64,000 nt of DNA from Heliocidaris tuberculata. Lineage: Eukaryota > Echinodermata > Echinoidea > Camarodonta > Echinometridae. The notes under the pieces were generated by a model. It made no database searches and was not told the DNA's origin. It saw only the letters and a list, made by a program, of their open reading frames with translations. Positions 33,781-44,600 of this stretch are shown one piece after another (the stretch's first letter is position 1; the number at the start of each line of letters is the position of its first letter). The stretch is taken from positions 10,258,057 through 10,322,056 of the forward strand of contig CM046845.1 in assembly GCA_025618425.1 (NCBI GenBank), written 5' to 3'. A program made the translations under genes and the position numbers.

Positions 33781-34932
33781 CTAACAAAATGTTAGTCTCG
33801 CAAGCTAGACTAACATTTTGTTGTAAGAAATTAACTTTATTCATCAATACCCCGTAATGAAAGGAGGACAGAGAATCAAGTTGATGATTTAGATCGGGAG
33901 AACTCTCAACATGTACAGCTCACGTTTACTATATAGTGAAAGCTAGCTAGTGCATGCAAAGTATACAAACTTCTTCTGCATGGACACTAACGCAAGCTCT
34001 TATCCCCCATCTGTTGTGTTAATTAAGGGTCATGACCTCCGTGGACCCGTTGTCATGACCACTGGAAAACCGCCTGTTTACCTAAGGATTAACCAACTGG
34101 TATCCGGCGCATAACACATTAAAAGAGTGATGGCTTGCCTTGTTAGTTGCCATATTGTTGCTTCATGCTATAACCAATGAAACGAGATTGGAAAACGACT
34201 TCAGAATATTTTCAGAGGGTGTCTGGCCTCATCCTCCTCCTCCCTCCCCGGTGGACTAATATGAGAAATATCTCCTGCCCCCAATCCCCCATAAAAAAAG
34301 AAGAAGAAGAAGAAGAAGAAGAAGAAGAAGAAGAAGAAGAAGAAGAAGAAGAAGAACTGCCGATGTATAGTCTAAACTATCTTAGCAACGAATAATGCTT
34401 TTTTCTTTACTTTCGCGTGTCTCGCAAGGAAGACTAGCTCTAAGAGGGCAACGTTTCTCTTACGAAGAAAATCATCGATCGATGTGTTGTAAAGAAAGAT
34501 CGAAGCCTTTTTGCAACTGGCGAAGTAGTCTGAACTATCTTAGCAACGAATAATGCTTTTTTCTTTACTTTCGCGTGTCTCGCAAGGAAGACTAGCTCTA
34601 AGAGGGCAAAGTTTCTCCTACGAAGAAAATCATCGATCGATGTGTTGTAAAGAAAGATCGAAGCCTTTTTGCAACTTGCGAAGTAGTCTGAACTATCTTA
34701 GCAACGAATAATGCTTTTTTTTTTACTTTCGCGTGTCTCGCAAGGAAGACTAGCTCTACGAGGGCAACGTTTCTTCTACGAAGAAAATCATCGATCGATG
34801 TGTTGTTAAGAAAGATCGAAGCCTTTTTGCAACTGGCGAAGTAGTCTGAACTATCTTAGCAACGAATAATGCTTTTTTCTTTACTTTCGCGTGTCTCGCA
34901 AGGAAGACTAGCTCTAAGAGGACAACGTTTCT
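33781..34932 (+). repeat. Amplified unit: hairpin, segment S copy 3, GAA run, array units
   Basis: It starts with a perfect 16-bp stem (AACAAAATGTTAGTCT, loop CGCAAGCT, then the complement) at 33783-33822. Segment S, an (AGA)n run of about 22 triplets (34301-34355) and three and a half array units follow. The whole 1153-bp block is repeated starting at 34934, nearly without change. Confidence 0.85.
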
Positions 34933-36725
34933 TCTAACAAAATGTTAGTCTCGCAAGCTAGACTAACATTTTGTTGTAAGAAATTAACTTTATTCATCAA
35001 TACCCCGTAATGAAAGGAGGACAGAGAATCAAGTTGATGATTTAGATCGGGAGAACTCTCAACATGTACAGCTCACGTTTACTATATAGTGAAAGCTAGC
35101 TAGTGCATGCAAAGTATACAAACTTCTTCTGCATGGACACTAACGCAAGCTCTTATCCCCCATCTGTTGTGTTAATTAAGGGTCATGACCTCCGTGGACC
35201 CGTTGTCATGACCACTGGAAAACCGCCTGTTTACCTAAGGATTAACCAACTGGTATCCGGCGCATAACACATTAAAAGAGTGATGGCTTGCCTTGTTAGT
35301 TGCCATATTGTTGCTTCATGCTATAACCAATGAAACGAGATTGGAAAACGACTTCAGAATATTTTCAGAGGGTGTCTGGCCTCATCCTCCTCCTCCCTCC
35401 CCGGTGGACTAATATGAGAAATATCTCCTGCCCCCAATCCCCCATAAAAAAAGAAGAAGAAGAAGAAGAAGAAGAAGAAGAAGAAGAAGAAGAAGAAGAA
35501 GAAGAAGAAGAACTGCCGATGTATAGTCTAAACTATCTTAGCAACGAATAATGCTTTTTTCTTTACTTTCGCGTGTCTCGCAAGGAAGACTAGCTCTAAG
35601 AGGGCAACGTTTCTCCTACGAAGAAAATCATCGATCGATGTGTTGTAAAGAAAGATCGAAGCCTTTTTGCAACTGGCGAAGTAGTCTGAACTATCTTAGC
35701 AACGAATAATGCTTTTTTCTTTACTTTCGCGTGTCTCGCAAGGAAGACTAGCTCTAAGAGGGCAACGCTTCTTCTACGAAGAAAATCATCGATCGATGTG
35801 TTGTAAAGAAAGATCGAAGCCTTTTTGCAACTTGCGAAGTAGTCTGAACTATCTTAGCAACGAATAATGCTTTTTTCTTTACTTTCGCGTGTCTCGCAAG
35901 GAAGACTAGCTCTAAGAGGGCAACGTTTCTTCTACGAAGAAAATCATCGATCGATGTGTTGTAAAGAAAGATCAAAGTCTTTTTGCAACTGGCGAAGTAG
36001 TCTGAACTATCTTAGGAACGAATAATGCTTTTTTCTTTACTTTCGCGTGTCTCGCAAGGAAGACTAGCTCTAAGAGGGCAACGTTTCTCCTACGAAGAAA
36101 ATCATCGATCGATGTGTTGTAAAGAAAGATCGAAGCCTTTTTGCAACTGGCGAAGTAGTCTGAACTATCTTAGCAACGAATAATGCTTTTTTCTTTACTT
36201 TCGCGTGTCTCGCAAGGAAGACTAGCTCTAAGAGGGCAACGTTTCTCCTACGAAGAAAATCATCGATCGATGTGTTGTAAAGAAAGATCGAAGCCTTTTT
36301 GCAACTGGCGAAGTAGTCTGAACTATCTTAGCAACGAATAATGCTTTTTTTTTTTACTTTCGCGTGTCTCGCAAGGAAGACTAGCTCTACGAGGGCAACG
36401 TTTCTTCTACGAAGAAAATCATCGATCGATGTGTTGTTAAGAAAGATCGAAGCCTTTTTGCAACTGGCGAAGTAGTCTGAACTATCTTAGCAACGAATAA
36501 TGCTTTTTTTTTTTTTTATTTTCGCGTGTCTCGCAAGGAAGACTAGCTCTACGAGGGCAACGTTTCTTCTACGAAGAAAATCATCGATCGATGTGTTGTT
36601 AAGAAAGATCGAAGCCTTTTTGCAACTGGCGAAGTAGCCTGAACTATCTTAGCAACGAATAATGCTTTTTTCTTTACTTTCGCGTGTCTCGCAAGGAAGA
36701 CTAGCTCTAAGAGGACAACGTTTCT
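34933..36725 (+). repeat. Amplified unit: hairpin, segment S copy 4, GAA run, array units
   Basis: Same order as the block at 33781: hairpin at 34936-34975, segment S, (AGA)n run of about 23 triplets (35453-35511), then about seven array units, giving a 1793-bp repeat. The extra units relative to the previous block imply unequal exchange within the array. Confidence 0.85.
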
Positions 36726-37412
36726 TCTAACAAAATGTTAGTCTCGCAAGCTAGACTAACATTTTGTTGTAAGAAATTAACTTTATTCATCAATACCCCG
36801 TAATGAAAGGAGGACAGAGAATCAAGTTGATGATTTAGATCGGGAGAACTCTCAACATGTACAGCTCACGTTTACTATATAGTGAAAGCTAGCTAGTGCA
36901 TGCAAAGTATACAAACTTCTTCTGCATGGACACTAACTCAAGCTCTTATCCCCCATCTGTTGTGTTAATTAAGGGTCATGACCTCCGTGGACCCGTTGTC
37001 ATGACCACTGGAAAACCGCCTGTTTACCTAAGGATTACCCAACTGGTATCCGGCGCATAACACATTAAAAGAGTGATGGCTTGCCTTGTTAGTTGCCATA
37101 TTGTTGCTTCATGCTATAACCAATGAAACGAGATTGGAAAACGACTTCAGAATATTTTCAGAGGGTGTCTGGCCTCATCCTCCTCCTCCCTCCCCGGTGG
37201 ACTAATATGAGAAATATCTCCTGCCCCCAATCCCCCATAAAAAAAGCAGAAGAAGAAGAAGAAGAAGAAGAAGAAGAAGAAGAAGAAGAAGAAGAAGAAG
37301 AAGAACTGCCGATGTATAGTCTAAACTATCTTAGCAACGAATAATGCTTTTTTCTTTACTTTCGCGTGTCTCGCAAGGAAGACTAGCTCTAAGAGGACAA
37401 CGTTTCTTCATG
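36726..37412 (+). repeat. Amplified unit: hairpin, segment S copy 5, GAA run, truncated by LINE
   Basis: Hairpin at 36729-36768, segment S, then 'gcagaagaagaag...' of about 20 triplets (37247-37306), followed by part of one array unit that ends at 'aacgtttcttca'. The LINE fragment begins there. Confidence 0.8.
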
Positions 37413-38282
37413 TTCATTGTTCATGTTACTGCAGAAATATCAAATTGTGTGCAATCATTCAAAGAATGGTCTCAAGTAAATGGTTTAAAGCTCAATGATA
37501 CTAAGACTGAATTTCTTCATCTTTCTTCGCGCCACAGATCAAGCAACCCAATATTAACATTGAACATAAATGGCACTCCTGTTCATGCAACTAAAACATT
37601 CAGAAATCTAGGTGTTATTTTTGACGATAAGTTTACATTTGAAAATCTTGTCTGACATAAATGTCGATCAGCATCATTTGGGTTATATAAAATTGGTAAA
37701 ATCCGAAGTTTTTTAGACAAATCAACCACTGAACGATGAATTAATGCTTTCGTTATGTGCCATTTCGATGTCTGTAATAGTTTCCTTTTTGGTCTTCCAT
37801 CTTCTTAAATTAAAGACTACATCTCCTTCAAAATTCTGCAGCGCGACTTGTTACACGGTCAAAGAAGCATGAGTCAATATCACCAGTCTTAAGAGATCTG
37901 CATTGGTTGCCGATTAAGTCTCGTATCCAGTTCAAAATACTGTTATTAACCTATCAATGTTTACAAAAGCTAGCTCCTTCCTATCTTACTGAATTGTCAT
38001 ACGGGGAAAGGTCTTTCTCATACGCAGCCACTTTGTGGAACAAATTGCCAGAACAACTCAAAACTATAGGAACCTATGACACCTTCATTAGTACCTTGAA
38101 AACATATTTTTTCATCACTTATGAATAGTCAGAAACATGAACCCAGTGCATTTTTTTTTCTTTTTCTTTTCTTGTATAAACTTGTTTTCTATTCTTAAGT
38201 GCATAGAGACATGCAAATTTGCCTATGTGTTATGCGCTATACAAAAATGAATAATTATTATTATTATTATTATTATCATTAT
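37413..38282 (+). mobile_element. 5'-truncated CR1-like LINE fragment
   Basis: A frame at 37425-37655 reads CVQSFKEWSQVNGLKLND, TKTEFLHLSSRH and FRNLGVIFDDKFTF, the conserved RT C-terminal 'W...N.LKLN..KTE...' and 'LGV.FD..L.F' blocks. After stop-interrupted sequence, 37907-38128 gives LLTYQCLQKLAPSYL, ATLWNKLPEQLK and STLKTYFF, the usual LINE C-terminus. The 3' end has 'gtgcatagagacatgc', 'gttatgcgctatac' and (ATT)n. Several stops and frame changes make it inactive. Confidence 0.8.
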
Positions 38283-39706
38283 GATTTCATTATTTATCTG
38301 AAAATATGTTTACACATTGAGTGACAGTCACAATCAAAAGTTATATGTAAAAATAATCACTAGAAGAGTGCTACACTTCTTCTGATCCATTGATGTACAA
38401 AAGCGTTTGTCGCAGATCTACTCCATACTACGATCGATGAAAGACACGAAAGATCATATAAGATATATGGTTTTACTATGATATTCCTCATCATCGTCTT
38501 TTGTATATGAGTGGTCAATATAGAGTAAATTAAGAATCAGTGCTAACTTGATTTATGTTAACAGTGATACCACTCATAAGGTATTAAAGATGACCATAAT
38601 AAGATATTTTGGTTATAGTGAAATGAAAGTACAATTAAATCTTTAGATATGTACTCATTTTTGCTATTACATATGCAAACCAACTATATGCATATAAGTT
38701 ACCAGTTGTGAAATCCGAATATCCTCCATAAGTATATTAACATGATGTACAGATGTAAACGTTCCAATTCTTCTTGATGTCACTTCCACAATCCTGAAAT
38801 TTATCCTGATAATACTTCTTTTTCAAAATTTAATTCAAGTTATTAGCCCTATTAAAACATAAACTTTCTTTCATTCAAGAAGATCCAAAGGAGGTATGTT
38901 TGTCATACTTTGAGATAAACATCAAGGTAAATCGTGATATGTAACATCAGCTCCTCAATTCTTGGATCTCATATTTAGATTTAGGTGGATAATTTCTTTC
39001 GAATCTCATAAAGCTGTCCTGCACAAGTGATTGTATTCAAATGTGCTGAATTTCTTTTAAAGCAAATTGAGATATCATGTTACTGTTGAACTATTATCAG
39101 AATTCCTTCTCCCCATCTTCCTAAACGATATCTCCACCCTCTATTCTTCTTCTTCTTCTGCTTCTTCTTCTTATTATTATCATTATTATTATATTTCTTT
39201 TCTTCATCAGTGCCCTCCCATCAATGCCCATATGCATGATCTACTACCATTCATTTTTATCAAGAGTTGATTTATTTATCATATTGATAGTATTTCCATT
39301 TAAAAGTCTTTACAGAATATCATGTAATTTCAGATTATAAGAAATGATGGGAGCCCCAACGAAACGGGGTTAAAACAACTAAGGTACGTAATTACTATTT
39401 AAAAAAAAAGAAATAAACTTTTATGTTTTAATATATACCTATTTCATACAAATGGAAGAAGGCACTTATTAATTCATAGTGAATAGCGTGGAGTTGAAAA
39501 ACAGAAGAATTGCATGTAATTGGATTTGGGAGAGAGTGAAGGAGAGAGAGAGAGAGAGAGAGTTAAGCGAGGTGGAAGGAGAATTATGATAGCGCATTAA
39601 GATTTATTAAAATGATAAATAATACATTGATTTATTATATTTTTAAAGAGTACACTTTAACATTTCCTACATTCAATCACTTTCGTAATTAAGATTTATT
39701 TCACAG
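38283..39706. other. AT-rich DNA without recognised gene
   Basis: No exon, LINE or satellite is recognisable. It contains a (CTT)n/(ATT)n patch near 39145-39195 and a (GA)n run near 39541-39561. Confidence 0.45.
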
Positions 39707-40011
39707 CTTCATGATATTTTAACGGTGAGTGGTATGAGGTCCAAGAATGTAGGAGCTGATGCCAAAAGCCTACAGCTCAAGAGACAGAAATTCCAAGAGA
39801 TCGACAGCCCACCGGGGCCCTGTTTCATAAAACTTGTCACAAATGACATTAGTTGCAGTAACTGTTATAAGCTACTGAATTCCTTGCATCTGATTGACTG
39901 AGAGCAAATTTGTCGGTAAAAATCACTGACAAGACACCTGATGAACCCCCCCCCCCCCAGGTCTCCCGGGCCTTCAGACAGTTCTTCAGGGTTCACTGGA
40001 CGGATGGCCAA
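39707..40011 (+). pseudogene. Possible 3' exon or gene fragment split by a MITE
   Basis: An acceptor-like tttatttcacag precedes a frame reading HDILTVSGMRSKNVGADAKS and LQLKRQKFQEIDSPP. The frame is cut by a short inverted-repeat element at 39814. Beyond the element, VSRAFRQFFRVHWTDGQ is followed by TAA. The composition is protein-like, but no family is recognised, and no partner exon on this strand was found. A GTGAGT just inside the frame (39725) is an alternative donor. This could be a decayed last exon or chance. Confidence 0.25.
39814..39958. mobile_element. ~140-bp MITE, copy 1
   Basis: It starts GGGGCCCTGTTTCATAAAAC and contains 'cttgtcac', 'taactgttataagctact', 'ccttgcatctgattg', 'agagcaaatttgtc' and 'aaaatcactgacaag'. 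The same element in inverted orientation lies at 60871-61006. Its ends are loosely complementary (TTTCAT...CTTGTCA at one end, TGACAAG...GATGAA at the other). A C run follows. Confidence 0.75.
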
Positions 40012-40161
40012 TAAGACCTTTTACTTTTTTTAGCCATATTTCTTTGTTTTATGGTTCTCGTTAGCTATCGGTTTAGGGAATCTTTTGTAAATGTCAGTCT
40101 CGTGGGCTGTCTGTCACTGAGATATGAACCCGATTATCTAAGGCCGGTTCTCATTTAGAAA

Positions 40162-40419
40162 CAGGGGCGGCGCCAGGGTATTTTGATAGGAGGGGCAAGA
40201 CGACCTAAAGATGACGTCATATTTTTTTCTCCATGAAATAACAGGGGTAATATGAGTTATATGTTCAAGACCTCTCTTTGTAATACTCCACTTTCTTCTT
40301 TCTTCCCTTTTCTTCCTTTTTCTTCCTCCTTTTCTTTTCTTTTTTTCTTTTCTCACTACTTGAAAAATCATATGGGGGGCGGTCGCCCCCCCATAGATCC
40401 TCTTGTAGCGCCGCCCCTG
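40162..40419. mobile_element. hAT-type MITE with 8-bp target duplication
   Basis: The ends CAGGGGCGGCGCC and GCGCCGCCCCTG are inverted, and TTTAGAAA flanks both sides (40154-40161 and 40420-40427). An 8-bp duplication and CAGGGGCGG-type ends are typical of hAT elements. The interior is low-complexity (CTTTT-rich) and non-coding. Confidence 0.85.
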
Positions 40420-40831
40420 TTTAGAAACATAACGTCAGTATGCAGTGCAAAGACATAGAAAAATGAGAGGAATATTTTTTTAATTATTTTTTTAAACCAT
40501 GGAATAATGGCCATACCGTGCAGTGGTGCGCAAGAGATTGGAAGAAGCAAAAAAGAGGGGAAGAGTATGCTGTTTAAAATCACCTTTGTATGTTAAGAAC
40601 TCACTGCACTATTCGTAGAAGAGTAGGGGAAACCCCGGTGTAGTGGTACACCACTGATCTCTACGGATTTTTTTATTCCCCCACAGAGATCAGTGTGGTA
40701 CACCTGCACATCCCAATCAGTTATTATTAAATCGGGAGGATAGACCTGAGGGTTACAGTGATTCACTTTGCTTTTTCCTCCCTGGCACATGTGACGCCAA
40801 ATCATTAATAAGAATAATAATAAGAATAATG

Positions 40832-40871
<40 letters not shown>

Positions 40872-41685
40872 TAATAATAATAATAACAAAAATATTAAGA
40901 GAGAAAAAAAGTAGAACTATGGAAAAGAGAACTGTTGGTGTAAGTGTGGATCGTGTACAGCACTCTTGTAGTGATTCTTTTTACATATAACTTTTGATTT
41001 TGACTGTCACTCAATGTGCCAACATACTTCAAATGAATAATAAAATGGATATTATATCATATTATATTGTATAATATTTTATCATATTGTCTAATATCAT
41101 AATGAATATTATGCAACTAATTTATTATTTTTTTTTTACTGATATACGATTTAATGTAAATACACTGCATCGATCTCTTTCACGTACACTGTCGGAAACA
41201 GTCTTATAGCAGAAGACAATGCTTCATAATGAGCGTAGAGGGTGTATAAAATGAGATATTAATAAAAGACTATATTTTATATATGTTTATATGTTTTCTG
41301 CATTATTTGTTTTCACGAAAGTCATCTATAATATCATTTCTATATAAACAGTGGGAATCCATATCCCTATTGCAATTATTATATTTAATATATTTTTATT
41401 TTGCGAGTTGAAATGAAATATGATATGTATTGTATGGAATTGCATGTTTTTATTCAATGTCTTGTACAATTTAAAAAAAAAAAAAAAGAAGGAATTGAAT
41501 TGAATGAATATGATAAAAAAATTAACGGTATTTTAAAAAAAATAATTCGAAAAGCATAAATTTTACCAAATATTTATATGAGTTGTCAGATGAATATAAC
41601 TTCCCTTCTAGTTTGATACTACATCAAAGCAGTCAGGAGTTGTTCTTTGTATGCAACAAAAGAATACAGAATGAGGACATAAAAA
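40420..41685. other. AT-rich DNA with a hairpin and (TAA)n
   Basis: An imperfect hairpin at about 40637-40710 pairs 'ggtacaccactgatctct' with 'agagatcagtgtggtacacc'. A (TAA)n run covers about 40809-40886. The A-rich tail at 41472-41486 followed by 'gaattgaattgaatgaat' may mark a retroelement 3' end. No gene was found. Confidence 0.5.
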
Positions 41686-44600
41686 ACACTTTTCTTAAGG
41701 CGGAATTTCCAAATTATTCGACAAGAGGGCGCTCTAAGTGGCCCCGCTAGCTCAGATTTTCTGTAAATCTCTCTAAATTTCACAGAAATGATCTTTGATA
41801 GATATCGCATCGAAATGGGGGTGCTCATTGATGCAGAGAAAGGGATAAAGGGGTCTATGGAGGCCTCAAACTGGTAAAAAATATTCACTGAATTGACACT
41901 TGACAAGGCGAAATTTCCAAATTATTTGACAAGAGGCCGCTCTAAGTGGCCCCGCTAGCTCAGATTTTCTTTAAATCTCTCTAAATTTCACAGAAATGAT
42001 CTTTGATAGATATCTCATCAAAATGGGGGTGCTCATTGATGCACAGAAAGGATAAAGGGGTCTATGGAGCCCCCAAAGTGGTAAAAAATATTCACCGAAT
42101 TGACACTTGATAAGGCGGAATTTAAAATTATTCGACAAGGGGGCGCTTGAAGTGGCCCCGCCAGCTCAGATTTTCTTTAAATCTCTTTAAATTTCACAGG
42201 AATAATCTTTGATAGATATCTCATCGATTTGGGGGTGCACATTGATGCACAGAAAGGGATAAAGGGGTCTATGGAGCCCCCAAACTCGTAAAAATGTTCA
42301 CCGAATTGAAGTTTTTTATTCTAGTGAAATTTCAAATTATTCGACATGGACGCTCGAAGTGGCCCCGCTAGCTCAGATTTTCTTTCAATCTCTTTAAATT
42401 TCACAGAAATGATCTTTGATAGATATCTCATCGATTTGGGGGTGCACATTGATGCACAGAAAGGAATAAAGGGGTCTATGGAGCCCCCAAACTCGTAAAA
42501 ATGTTCACCGAATTGAAGTTTTTTATTCTAGTGAAATTTCAAATTATTCGACATGGGACGCTCGAAGTGGCCCCGCTAGCTCAGATTTTCTTTAAATCTC
42601 TTTAAATTCCACAGAAATGATCTTTGATAGATATCTCATCGAATTCAGGGTGCACATTGATGCAGAGAAAGGGATAAAGGGGTCTATGGAGCCCCCAAAG
42701 TGGTAAAAAATATTCACCGAATTGACACTTGATAAGGCGGAATTTAAAATTATTCGACAAGGGGGCGCTTGAAGTGGCCCCGCCAGCTCAGATTTTCTTT
42801 AAATCTCTTTAAATTTCACAGGAATAATCTTTGATAGATATCTCATCGATTTGGGGGTGCACATTGATGCACGGAAAGGGATAAAGGGGTCTATGGAGCC
42901 CCCAAACTCGTAAAAATGTTCACCGAATTGAAGTTTTTTATTCTAGTGAAATTTCAAATTATTCGACATGGGACGCTCGAAGTGGCCCCGCTAGCTCAGA
43001 TTTTCTTTAAATCTCTTTAAATTTCACAGAAATGATCTTTGATAGATATCTCATCGATTTGGGGGTGCACATTGATGCACAGAAAGGAATAAAGGGGTCT
43101 ATGGAGCCCCCAAACTCGTAAAAATGTTCACCGAATTGAAGTTTTTTATTCTAGTGAAATTTCAAATTATTCGACATGGGACGCTCGAAGTGGCCCCGCT
43201 AGCTCAGATTTTCTTTAAATCTCTTTAAATTTCACAGAAATGATCTTTGATAGATATCTCATCGAATTCAGGGTGCACATTGATGCAGAGAAAGGGATAA
43301 AGGGGGCTATAGAGCCCCCAAACTGGTAAAAATATTCACCGAATTGAAGTTTTTTAATTCTATTGAAATTCCAAATTAATCGACAGGGGGGCGCTCGAAG
43401 TGGCCCCGCTAGCTCAGATTTTATTTTAATCTCTTTAAATTTCACAGAAATGATCTTTGATAGATATCTCATCGATTTGTTGGTGCACATTGATGCACAG
43501 AAAGGAATAAAGGGGTCTATGGAGCCCCCAAACTCATAAAAATGATCACCGAATTAAAGTTTTTTATTCTATTGAAATTCCAAAATATTCGACATGGGAC
43601 GCTCGAAGTGGCCCCGCTAGCTCAGATTTTCTTTCAATCTCTTTAAATTTCACAGAAATGATCTTTGATAGATATCGCATCGAAATGGGGGTGCTCATTG
43701 ATGCACAGAAAGGGATAAAGGGGTCTATGGAGCCCCTAAATCGGTAAAAAATATTCACCGAATTGACACATGATAAGGCGGAATTTCCAGATTATTCGAC
43801 AAGGGGGCGCTTGATGTGGCCCCGCTAGCTCAGATTTTCTTTAAAACTCTTTAAATTTCACAGAAATGATCTTTGTTAGATATCTCATCGAATTCAGGGT
43901 GCACATTGATGCACAGAAAGGGATAAAGGGGTCTATGGAGCCCCCAAACTGGTAAAAATATTCACCGAATTGAAGTTTTTTATTCTATTGAAATTCCAAA
44001 TTAATCGACAGGGGGGCGCTCGAAGTGGCCCCGCTAGCTCAGATTTTCTTTAAATCTCTTTAAATTTCACAGAAATGATCTTTGATAGATATCTCATCGA
44101 TTTGGGGGTGCACATTGATGCGCAGAAAGGAATAAAGGGGTCTATGGAGCCCCCAAACTCATAAAAATGTTCACCGAATTGAAGTTTTTTATTCTATTGA
44201 AATTCCAAATCATTCGACAGGGGGGCGCTCGAAGTGGCCCCGCTAGCTCAGATTTTCTTTCAATCTCTTTAAATTTCACAGAAATGATCTTTGATAGATA
44301 TCGCATCGATTTGTTGGTGCACATTGATGCACAGAAAGGAATAAAGGGGTCTATGGAGCCCCCAAACTCGTAAAAATGTTCACCGAATTGAAGTTTTTTA
44401 TTCTAGTGAAATTTCAAATTATTCGACATGGGACGCTCGAAGTGGCCCCGCTAGCTCAGATTTTCTTTCAATCTCTTTAAATTTCACAGAAATGATCTTT
44501 GATAGATATCTCATCGATTTGGGGGTGCACATTGATGCACAGAAAGGAATAAAGGGGTCTATGGAGCCCCCAAACTCGTAAAAATGTTCACCGAATTGAA

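Noticed and set aside
31420..37344. Four near-identical short frames ending in poly-Glu
   Set aside because: They are repeats of segment S crossing the GAA tract; there are no splice sites, no start context and no similarity to a known protein.
27300..37412. CRISPR-like regularly repeated array
   Set aside because: Units are ~158 bp and contiguous with no unique spacers; the setting is a eukaryotic genome and no cas genes exist.
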